Shown one piece after another: positions 8,414 through 15,243 of a stretch of DNA of 64,000 nt. Source of the DNA: Oscillatoria sp. SIO1A7. Its GTDB lineage: Bacteria > Cyanobacteriota > Cyanobacteriia > Cyanobacteriales > Laspinemataceae. Within the stretch, counting starts at the first letter, position 1. Each line of letters begins with the position of its first letter. The stretch covers positions 1-64,000 of the forward strand of contig JAAHFN010000004.1 in NCBI GenBank assembly GCA_010672965.1. The letters run 5' to 3'. The position numbers and the translations under genes are program-made. The notes under the pieces are model-generated. The model was not told the DNA's origin. It worked only from the letters and a program-made list of their open reading frames with translations, and searched no databases.

Positions 8414-10545
8414 TGCTCTGCCTCCCCAACAATTTCTTCCAGCAGCCCTTCGGTTTCCCGCTCCAGAGCATAAATATCGGCCTTAATTTCCTCCAGAGTC
8501 CGCATCGGTGCCGGCTTATAAAAATGACGGGTAAAAGAAATCTCGTAACCGACCTGAGTTTTAGACTCGTCAATCCAGGCATCCGGCAGATATGGCAGAA
8601 CCTCGCCCTGGAAGAAAGCCTCGATACCGCCCTCTTCCAGCAGAGGCACTTGCTCGCTATCCCGCAAATTGGTATCCGGCTCGTACTCCACCGTGCAGAC
8701 CTTGCCTTTTACCTCCGCCTCAAACAGGCCGTACAGGGGATTCGGCTTCACCTTACCGGGCTTGTGAATTTTTTTGATAACCGGAGCCGCCGTCTCGTCC
8801 GCCTCGGCGAGCCGCCCTTGCAAAAGCTTTTTGCGCTTGTCAATCAGCTTAATCTCTTCTTTCTTGGCAACGAGCCCAAAAACATCCATCACCGCATTAA
8901 AATCCTTATGAACCCAGGGGCCTAGCTCCTCTGCCACCTGCCGCGCCAGCTTAACCAGGGACTCTTCCTTGGCGGCTTGGCATATCTCGTCGAACTGCCT
9001 CAACCGGCGCGAACTCAAATCCACAGCAAGGCGCAGGGGCCGCTCCACCGCCACTTTCCAATAGCCGAAAGCCTCGTTAGCAAAAAGCTTGGATTCTTCC
9101 GTCTCTTCGGGATGGAGCATCAGCCAGCAGATTTTCTCGATATGCTCCTGGGAGAGCTGGCAATTTTTCTTGCCCAGATTCTTGCGCAAGGGCTCGAACC
9201 AGGAGGAAGCATCGATAAGCTGTACCTTGCCTTTGCGCTCCTCGCTCTTGCGGTTAGCCAGCACCCAGATATAAGTAGCAATGCCAGTATTGTAAAAGAT
9301 ATTCTCTGGCAAAGCAACGATCGCCTCCAACCAATCATTCTCGATAATCCAGCGGCGAATATTGCTCTCCCCCTGGCCGGCATCCCCAGTAAACAGAGAA
9401 GAACCGTTGTGAACTTCGGCGATGCGGCTGCCGAGCTTTGTTTCCCACTTCATCTTCGAGAGCTTATTGACCAGAAACATTAGCTGCCCGTCGCTGGAGC
9501 GAGTAAGCATCTTGTATTCCGGGTCGCCGCCGTGCTGCAGCGCGAAACGGGAATCCCGAATATCCTTTTTGCCCCCCAAGCGCTCCAAATCAGTTTTCCA
9601 CGACTTGCCGTAGGGCGGATTGGAGAGCATGAAATCGAAATTCTGGGAAGGGAAACAATCGTTGGAGAGAGTGGAGCCGTACTGCAAGTTATCGGCCCCG
9701 CCTCCCGCCCCTTTCAGCAGCAAGTCCGCTTTCGCAATAGCATAGGTTTCCGGCTGCACCTCCTGGCCGTAGAGGTGAATCGAGACAATCTTTTCGTGGT
9801 CTTGCGCCAGCTCCATGAGGCGCTCCTCGGCCACGGTCAGCATACCCCCAGTGCCGCAAGCTCCGTCATATACGAGATAAGTGCCCGACTCGATTTGCTC
9901 GGCAATAGGCAAAAAGATTAAGTCCGCCATCAGCGTAACCACATCCCGAGGCGTGAAATGTTCCCCGGCTTCTTCGTTATTTTCTTCGCTAAAGCGGCGG
10001 ATTAGCTCCTCGAAAATAGTCCCCATAGCATGGTTGTCCAGAGCCGGAAGGATTTCTTTCCCCTCGCGATCGAGAACTGGCTCGGGGCTGAGATTAATTT
10101 TGGAGTCGAAAAACTTGTCGATGAGATGGCCGAGAATATCCGCCTCGATTAGAGTGGGAATCTGGTTGCGGAATTTGAACTTGTCGAGAATTTCCTGGAC
10201 GTTGGTAGAGAAGCCGTTCAAATAGTCTCTAAAGTCGGCCTCTAGCTGCTGCCGCTTGGCTCGGGATCTCAAATCCCGCAGGCTAAATTCCGAGATATTG
10301 TAAAACGGCACCCGAGCCGCCTCGCGAAGCCCTTCATCCTGGTTGGTCATGCCGGCCCTGTCGAACGCCTTCTTCCTTTTTCTTACCTCGTCCTTCCTCG
10401 GCTCCAGCACTGCTTCAAGGCGGCGCAAGACAACCATCGGCAGAATCACATCCCTATATTTGCTCCGCACATAGACATCTCGCAATACGTCGTCGGCGAT
10501 GCCCCAGATAAAATTAACGATCGCGCTATGGATTGTATGCTTCAT
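8410..10545 (-). CDS. hsdM: Type I restriction enzyme, M (adenine methylase) subunit
   Basis: A 711-residue N6-adenine methylase, first gene of the operon. Visible are the N-terminal HsdM bundle (about 1-150), GEHFTPRDVV at 194-203, SAM-binding DGACGTGG at 227-234 and catalytic NPPY at 309-312. After about 470 comes a long helical region that is probably the contact surface for HsdS; the C-terminus ISFTRHFYKP...LEEI is typical of the longer HsdM subgroup. It methylates the host target and is also part of the restriction complex. The frame is intact, so the system is probably active. Confidence 0.95.
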   Translation of the reverse strand: MKHTIHSAIVNFIWGIADDVLRDVYVRSKYRDVILPMVVLRRLEAVLEPRKDEVRKRKKAFDRAGMTNQDEGLREAARVPFYNISEFSLRDLRSRAKRQQLEADFRDYLNGFSTNVQEILDKFKFRNQIPTLIEADILGHLIDKFFDSKINLSPEPVLDREGKEILPALDNHAMGTIFEELIRRFSEENNEEAGEHFTPRDVVTLMADLIFLPIAEQIESGTYLVYDGACGTGGMLTVAEERLMELAQDHEKIVSIHLYGQEVQPETYAIAKADLLLKGAGGGADNLQYGSTLSNDCFPSQNFDFMLSNPPYGKSWKTDLERLGGKKDIRDSRFALQHGGDPEYKMLTRSSDGQLMFLVNKLSKMKWETKLGSRIAEVHNGSSLFTGDAGQGESNIRRWIIENDWLEAIVALPENIFYNTGIATYIWVLANRKSEERKGKVQLIDASSWFEPLRKNLGKKNCQLSQEHIEKICWLMLHPEETEESKLFANEAFGYWKVAVERPLRLAVDLSSRRLRQFDEICQAAKEESLVKLARQVAEELGPWVHKDFNAVMDVFGLVAKKEEIKLIDKRKKLLQGRLAEADETAAPVIKKIHKPGKVKPNPLYGLFEAEVKGKVCTVEYEPDTNLRDSEQVPLLEEGGIEAFFQGEVLPYLPDAWIDESKTQVGYEISFTRHFYKPAPMRTLEEIKADIYALERETEGLLEEIVGEAEQ

Positions 10546-10648
10546 TCTCGGTCCAGTATTCTAGCTAGCGCCTCGGGCATTGCGCCCAACACACAAGCTT
10601 TTTTATATAGCAGAAGCGGTCAGCTGTCAGCAGTCAGCTTTTAGTCAT

Positions 10649-10878
10649 AGGACTTACGCAAATTGTGGAGATGTGCCCTAAGTGTAGGGGTACTCCGGCC
10701 GTTGACCCCTACCAGATATATAGCGTTTCTCAAATAAGTGTAACTAACGAAAACGTAGGGGCGACAGCATCCCCAAGACTATCTCTTAGCTCCAAACGGG
10801 AATCTCTGTATTGGGATGCTTCGCCCCAGAAACCTCACATCAATTTGAGAACCGCTATAGAGCCCATGCGTAAGTCCT
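10649..10878. mobile_element. MITE family C with a nested family D element
   Basis: The outer element has perfect 12-base terminal inverted repeats, AGGACTTACGCA at 10649 and TGCGTAAGTCCT at 10867. Other copies (13264, 18050, 32723) are only about 86-90 bases. This one is 230 bases because a second element with its own ends occupies 10719-10859. The 10546-10930 gap otherwise holds no gene that I can see. Confidence 0.75.
10719..10859. mobile_element. MITE family D, copy nested in family C
   Basis: A 141-base element with inverted ends TATAGCGTTTCTCAAAT and ATTTGAGAACCGCTATA. It carries GGGGCGACAGCATCCCC and GGGATGCTTCGCCCC as an inner imperfect palindrome. A shortened second copy lies at about 12432-12523. 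It encodes nothing and lies inside the family C element, so it arrived later. Confidence 0.65.
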
Positions 10879-10930
10879 GAGTCATATCAAGTATGCTAGG
10901 ATCGGTGCTGCACGATCGCGAATGGTTTGA

Positions 10931-11161
10931 ATGCCTATGAATCGAGTTAACTATGCTGCCATGTCCGATCGCGAATTAAGACAATATTTTCTCAGACATC
11001 GCCAGGACAAACAAGCGCTTAGAGCCTATTTGGATAGACTGGCAGATCGCCCGCTTCATATTATAACCACTGTAGAATATCCCGAATTTGAGGTGAAAAT
11101 AGAAGCAGCAGTTATGGCGCAAATGCAAGAAGAGAATAAGAACGGCGAAACCACAATTTAA
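10931..11161 (+). CDS. Small DUF6887-like cyanobacterial protein
   Basis: A 76-residue protein with YAAMSDRELRQYFLRHRQDKQALRAYLDRL, resembling the small cyanobacterial DUF6887 group (family recalled by pattern, not checked). These are often followed by a DUF6888 partner and are suspected TA-like pairs; here the next 200 bases hold only a MITE, so no partner is present. The start could also be the ATG six bases downstream (10937). Highly charged, no membrane segment. Function unknown. Confidence 0.6.
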   Translation: MPMNRVNYAAMSDRELRQYFLRHRQDKQALRAYLDRLADRPLHIITTVEYPEFEVKIEAAVMAQMQEENKNGETTI

Positions 11162-11247
11162 TTCCTTCGGTATGCTGAAGCTATTTATAGGAAAAGAGCG
11201 ATCGCTGCCAGCACAATAATCGCCCACAGCAGACCAAGCGATCGTAA

Positions 11248-11361
11248 GGGTATTCCAAAAAATAAATTACCCAATTCGTAGGACGGGCGTCCCGCCTGTC
11301 CTGGACTTGGAGACAGGCGGGACGCCTGTCCTACAGGAGAAATACTTATTTATAAATCCCT
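11248..11361. mobile_element. MITE family B, copy 2 (TAA duplication)
   Basis: A 114-base element nearly identical in its left end to the copy at 2591 (GGGTATTCCAAAAAATAAAT), with the right end ATTTATAAATCCC-like. The inner hairpin arms are GTAGGACGGGCGTCCCGCCT and complement. TAA at 11245-11247 and 11362-11364 is the target duplication. The two copies differ in the hairpin by compensating changes (GGAGC/GTCCC), which suggests that pairing is maintained. Confidence 0.85.
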
Positions 11362-11376
11362 AACAAAATAGCAATT

Positions 11377-11577
11377 ATGACTGCAAACGACAAAGCAAAC
11401 CCAGGCCAGCTCTCTGAGGAAGAAATTGACAATATTGCGATCGAGCAAGCTGAAGACGATTCGGCATGGGAAGACCTAACAGGCGACAATATTGTAAAAT
11501 TGCTACAAACGGTAAAACCGAAGTCTAGCACCGGGAGGGTTCCCCCAATCCAAAATCCAAAATCCAAAATCGATTAG
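11377..11577 (+). CDS. Small acidic protein, unknown
   Basis: A 66-residue acidic reading frame (GQLSEEEIDNIAIEQAEDDSAWEDL). It starts 13 bases after the MITE duplication and ends 11 bases before the Uma2 start, inside AAAATCC heptamer repeats that encode PIQNPKSKI, so the C-terminus is recent repeat sequence. It may be a small regulatory partner or antitoxin-like protein for the downstream Uma2 gene, but I recognise no domain. Real coding status is moderately likely. Confidence 0.45.
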   Translation: MTANDKANPGQLSEEEIDNIAIEQAEDDSAWEDLTGDNIVKLLQTVKPKSSTGRVPPIQNPKSKID

Positions 11578-11588
11578 GAGGTCGCTCG

Positions 11589-12078
11589 ATGGCAATTGCC
11601 GCACCAAAACCAAAGTCCAGCCTGCAACCTGTCGGCGAGCAGCGGGTCGTGCTGCGGGATATCTCCTGGGAAGGATACCTGCAGATTCTCGCTGCCTTGC
11701 CCCAAAGTCGCGGGTCTCGCTTAACTTACGATGATGGAGTATTAGAAATTACCTCGCCTTTACAAGAACATGAATTTTACGTTCATTTAATTGGGTATTT
11801 CATTTGGACGCTGGTGGAACTGATGGGGCTGCGAATCAAAACTATGGGTTCGACAACCATGAACTATCCGCGCCTAAAAAAAAGTGCAGAACCGGATAAC
11901 GCTTAGGGACTTGCAAGTTAATAATGTACCAGTTCAAGGGCTTCGACAGGCTCAGCCCGAACGGTGGACTGGTACTTTATTTCTGCGCAAGTCCCTTACT
12001 ACATTCAAAGCCAACCGCTAGTAAAAGGGCGCGAAGTCGATTTTAGTCAAGACCCGCCCCCCGATTTGGTGGTTGAGG
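11589..12078 (+). pseudogene. Uma2 family gene split by a MITE and truncated
   Basis: The 5' part (11589-11905) is a good Uma2 N-terminal half: VVLRDISWEGYLQIL, RLTYDDGVLEITSPL, MGSTTMNYP, EPDNA. A TAG made by the element then stops it. The 3' part resumes after the element: YYIQSQPLVKG and PPPDLVVEV. Deleting 11906-11995 plus one TTA gives the seamless codons for DNAYYIQ. After VVEV the gene is lost a second time, into GGTGTCG heptamer repeats. It is therefore dead twice over. Confidence 0.88.
11906..11995. mobile_element. MITE family A, copy 2 (TTA duplication)
   Basis: A 90-base element, ends GGGACTTGCAAGTTAATAAT and its imperfect complement ending GCGCAAGTCCC. Next inward are GTACC/GGTAC, then the CTTCGACAGGCTCAGCCCGA core. 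TTA flanks both sides (11903-11905, 11996-11998). It lies inside the Uma2 gene, and the target site is reconstructible to the base. Confidence 0.88.
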
Positions 12079-12084
12079 TAGGAA

Positions 12085-12150
12085 GGAAGGGTGTAGGGTG
12101 TGGGGTGTCGGGTGTCGGGTGTCGGGTGTCGGGTGTCGGGTGTGGGGATA
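12085..12150. repeat. GGTGTCG heptamer repeat array
   Basis: Seven to eight copies of a seven-base unit (GGGTGTC / GGTGTCG, starting as GGTGTGG) directly at the broken 3' end of the Uma2 gene. Typical cyanobacterial short tandem repeats; no coding value. Confidence 0.75.
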
Positions 12151-12309
12151 AGCGATCGCAGTCTCTTGATAGGTTATCGTTTACCCGTCGAAAGTTAAAA
12201 ACATCGGATTGCCAGGAGACAGGGGCTCATAGTCTCGCCCTTGAAGTTGAGGGTAAATCATCCCCTGTATTTCGCCAGTTTCGTCTTTAGAGCGCTGTCG
12301 GACATCTCG

Positions 12310-12422
12310 CAAATTGGACTTTAGCATTTTACAAAATGTTTGTTGAAGCGCATGGGGGCGAAATTGGCGTCAAAAACAACCAACCGAAAGGAGCTATTTT
12401 TGAAATTACTTTGGTAGCTTAA
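12310..12422 (+). pseudogene. Remnant of a sensor histidine kinase C-terminus
   Basis: One frame reads [20 protein letters not shown] then KGAIFEITLVA and stop. This matches the last part of the HATPase_c domain of two-component kinases (G2 box LGLAFCKxxVEAHGG, then GxGxxFxFTLP). The G2 glycines are degraded and everything upstream is missing. It is a gene fragment of about 35 codons, not functional. Confidence 0.7.
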
Positions 12423-12431
12423 CGGAATATA

Positions 12432-12523
12432 TATGAGGTTATCTGGGGCGAAGCAACGAGCGCACGGGGGTTGTCGCCCCTACGAGATGTAAATTACACT
12501 TATTTGAGAAACGCTATATAAGG
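12432..12523. mobile_element. MITE family D, degraded copy
   Basis: The right end TTATTTGAGAAACGCTATATA and the inner GAGGTTATCTGGGGCGAAGCA match the inverted 10719-10859 element. The left terminus is degraded and the middle shorter. The rest of 12423-12694 shows nothing more than a weak AGGTGCTAGCTAAAGTAGCACCTT hairpin near 12590. Confidence 0.55.
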
Positions 12524-12694
12524 TGCGCTCCTAGCAGCCTAGATAATTTTTTCCTCTATTAGGCTGATTTTATTTTATGTAGATAAGGTGCTAGCTAAAG
12601 TAGCACCTTACGATCGGTGATTCTCAAGGGCACAGATGCTATGCGAAAAACGCGCATTGACCAAAGCGATCGCCTCTCAAACAAGCACCTCGCC

Positions 12695-13165
12695 CTAATT
12701 GGGAGAAAGCCACTTTTGACCGTTCAACCGCTGCAAGACACCAAACACCAAAAGTTTCAAAGTAATCTTGCGCTCGTCAATCAAGAAAGGTTCCAGAGTG
12801 CTGGGTTTAGCGCCAATGTCGGAGCAGGAAAATGCTCTCGGCCCAGCAATATCTGCTTTGGGGAAATAGATATTAAATTGGCGCTTTCCGGCAGGCCAGC
12901 GACCAATTACTTGCCAGCAGTCTGTATTAGAACCTAGACCGGAGACGAGTATCTTTTGCTTCTCCAAAACCACCTCTACATCCTCAAGACCTTGACTGGT
13001 CAGCGCAGACTTTAAGGCTGGCAGATAATCTTGGTGAATAAAATCCGCAAAGGGTTTATCTTCTACCTTTTCTGGTTTAGCTTTTTTGGGTGCAGCTGGC
13101 TTAGCTGCCTTTTTTTCTTCCTTTTCTGCTGGCGCAGAATCTTTGGTGGTGTTTTCTTCAGCCAT
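12695..13165 (-). CDS. DUF2996 family protein
   Basis: A 156-residue protein. The first 50 residues are low-complexity, Lys/Glu/Ala/Pro rich (EKEEKKAAKPAAPKKAK), then a folded DUF2996 domain from about 52: KPFADFIHQDYLPALKSAL, CWQVIGRWPAGKRQFNIYF, LKLLVFGVLQRLNGQKWL. The family is nearly restricted to cyanobacteria and plastid-bearing relatives; its role is unknown. The start is preceded by AGGAATTAATCGTTA on the coding strand. It stands alone. Confidence 0.88.
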   Translation of the reverse strand: MAEENTTKDSAPAEKEEKKAAKPAAPKKAKPEKVEDKPFADFIHQDYLPALKSALTSQGLEDVEVVLEKQKILVSGLGSNTDCWQVIGRWPAGKRQFNIYFPKADIAGPRAFSCSDIGAKPSTLEPFLIDERKITLKLLVFGVLQRLNGQKWLSPN

Positions 13166-13263
13166 TAACGATTAATTCCTTTCTATTCCTTATAATATGG
13201 CGGCTTTACGAGCCAGCTACTGGAAGGCTTTTATCGGCCAGCCTTCCATAGTCTTGCTTGGTC

Positions 13264-13353
13264 AGGAATTACGCATTACCCCTATATCTGGTAGGGCAAA
13301 TGGTGAAATCGCCCCTACACTTATTGTTGCATAAGACAATTTGCGTAAGTCCT
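13264..13353. mobile_element. MITE family C, copy 2
   Basis: About 90 bases. The right end TGCGTAAGTCCT is perfect; the left end AGGAATTACGCA has two changes. An inner GTAGGGCA...TCGCCCCTAC hairpin is present. It fills part of the 13166-13480 gap, which has no coding frame; an atypical GCGATCGC site is also there. Confidence 0.6.
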
Positions 13354-13480
13354 ATTGGTAATATACCAATTCTAAACTGTATGCGATCGCAACCCGAGCT
13401 ATAAAACCTAGCCAGAAACCCAAGTAGCACCTGAAGTTACCGAGTTGCTCGCGTTACGATCGCAATTTAGGATTGCTATA

Positions 13481-14368
13481 TTAAATTTCTGCGTAAGCTC
13501 GGTCGATTAAAGAACGAGCCAGAGTTTGGACTCCCGTGTGTTCGTAATAATTAGTAGTCACATCTAGGAAAGCCGCCAGATAATCTAACTTATCATCGGC
13601 AACGTCCACAAAATTCTTAAGATTCGAGACGACTCCCTCCCGAGTTATGCCGCGATCGGCAACAAAACTCCCCATCCAATCAGAAACAGAGGAGAAGCTT
13701 TCGCCGATGAAGCCCAACTTGCTAGAGGTATTGTCTCCCGGAATAAGGGGTTGCACTCCCTGGAAAGACTGGTTTTGTTCCAGGTCGCCGGCCGTCAGGT
13801 TCTCAACTTTATCTATGGCTGCCGCGATGAAATCAGGTCCGAGGGGAATCAGACCGTCATAACAAATTAGAGCTGCCAGACGGATGATGGACTCGCCGCC
13901 GTAGTCTGTCAGAGCGCCGATAAAGTCGCCAATGCTATCTCCAGGAATGCCGTTAATTTGGCAGAAAGCGACTAACTCGACCACTAACTTAATCACCAAA
14001 TCGATAGTTTGCGCTTTATCGGCTTTGGGGGTTAAGTTGCTTAAAAAGCCCAAAAAGCTAATATTCTCGCCGACTTTGTTAGCCAAAGCTGCTGCTCCCA
14101 AAGCACTGCTAGCACTATCAATAGTTTGGTACAGCCATAGGGCTCGCTGGTAACCTTCGGATTTATCGTTATACAGCTCGATTGCTCTTTCGCCGATTTG
14201 CTGGATTAGATCCTCGTCCTCCTCCCCAGTCACGAAGCGAATCGTGTTTTCAAAGCCTACGACGTTTTCCCATTCCCCGGGAACTACAAAATCTAAGGCG
14301 CGCAACGCCTTAATCGTCATATTGTCTTCCGGCAGTGAATCTACTATTTCAAAAATTGGCTTGCTCAT
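13481..14368 (-). CDS. Conserved cyanobacterial protein of unknown function
   Basis: A 295-residue, largely helical, acidic soluble protein (MSKPIFEIVDSLPEDNMTIKALRALDFVVPGEWENVVGF...). It has the look of a conserved cyanobacterial protein, but I cannot attach a family name. No signal peptide; hydrophobic stretches such as TIDLVIKLVVELVAF are amphipathic rather than membrane-spanning. The start codon is well separated from upstream genes. It reads in the same direction as the DUF2996 gene, but 315 bases and a MITE lie between them, so an operon is unlikely. The frame appears intact. Confidence 0.75.
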   Translation of the reverse strand: MSKPIFEIVDSLPEDNMTIKALRALDFVVPGEWENVVGFENTIRFVTGEEDEDLIQQIGERAIELYNDKSEGYQRALWLYQTIDSASSALGAAALANKVGENISFLGFLSNLTPKADKAQTIDLVIKLVVELVAFCQINGIPGDSIGDFIGALTDYGGESIIRLAALICYDGLIPLGPDFIAAAIDKVENLTAGDLEQNQSFQGVQPLIPGDNTSSKLGFIGESFSSVSDWMGSFVADRGITREGVVSNLKNFVDVADDKLDYLAAFLDVTTNYYEHTGVQTLARSLIDRAYAEI

Positions 14369-14505
14369 GGGCGTATTCCTTATTTTTGCTTGCCTTTACT
14401 ATTGCTTTCGATCTTGCCTTTGGGTTAATCGGCTCGATTGCAGTTGTTTTTTCTAGAGCGGTCTTTTCTAGATCTATTTTTTCTAGAGCGATTCTAGAGA
14501 TTATT

Positions 14506-15015
14506 TTATAGTCCTGCCAGACCGCTGAGGTTAAATTTTTGCAACCAAGCTTGGCGATCGCTAGCGCTAAGGGATGTAGGGGTCTTAGAAGTCACTGAAA
14601 CCTGATAGCGACCCACCAAAATCGAGGTCTTTTTCCCTTGAACCACCGCTGGATAGATGCCAATTTTTTGGGTTGCAGTCTTGAACTTTTCTGCCGCCTT
14701 GGGATTATTGGCCGTATCGTTAATTGCCAGGGTCGCCACTTCTGTGCCCCCTTTCTTTAACTTTGCTAGTGCCGAGCCGGTTTTCTCTTGGGTAAAGACT
14801 CGCTGATACTCGCCGCTGGCAGTGGGGAAGAACTGATTCAATTGCCCGCCCTTGGCGGGTTGCTGCCCAGTTGTCTGAGTGGGAGCGCCGCTAGTGCGCT
14901 CTTGGGCGCCATCCCAACGACTCGGTTCAGAGGTGCCTCCACCACAAGCGGTTACCAGCAAGGCAAGGACCAGTACAATCGATATTAAAAGCTGACGAGT
15001 ACGCAGTAAAATCAT
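14506..15015 (-). CDS. Predicted lipoprotein
   Basis: A 169-residue protein from ATG 15015. It starts MILLRTRQLLISIVLVLALL and has the lipobox LVTAC, so Cys at about 24 should be acylated and the protein anchored at the membrane. The mature part is Gly/Ser/Thr/Gln rich to about 60, then a small alpha/beta region (EYQRVFTQEKTGSALAKL, VGRYQVSVTSKTP). A longer in-frame extension upstream is made of repeat DNA (Gly-Arg-Val) and is rejected. I know of no function. Confidence 0.8.
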   Translation of the reverse strand: MILLRTRQLLISIVLVLALLVTACGGGTSEPSRWDGAQERTSGAPTQTTGQQPAKGGQLNQFFPTASGEYQRVFTQEKTGSALAKLKKGGTEVATLAINDTANNPKAAEKFKTATQKIGIYPAVVQGKKTSILVGRYQVSVTSKTPTSLSASDRQAWLQKFNLSGLAGL

Positions 15016-15059
15016 GGCTTCCTTTTCCAAAACAAAATTATATTGCCATTTTACTTTGT

Positions 15060-15240
15060 ATCCTAGCTCGGGCAGGGAGTGTGGACAAGGGGACTGGGAG
15101 TGTGGGGAGTGTGGGGAGAAAAGGGAGGAGAAGGGAGATTTTTTTCCGGTTCTTCCCACACCTGCGACACCTCCCGCACCTCTCACCCTTCCCACCCTTC
15201 CCACCCTTCCCACACTCCCCACACTCCCCGAAGGTCTCCC
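15060..15240. repeat. Low-complexity inverted G-rich/C-rich tract
   Basis: Between the lipoprotein and the PP2C gene. One half is GTGTGGGGAGTGTGGGGAGA-like, the other CCCTTCCCACCCTTCCCACA-like, so the strand can fold back on itself as a long imperfect hairpin. All frames across it are open but low in complexity. It may act as a transcription terminator for PP2C; similar tracts occur at 18840 and 33722. Confidence 0.65.
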
Positions 15241-15243
15241 TAT

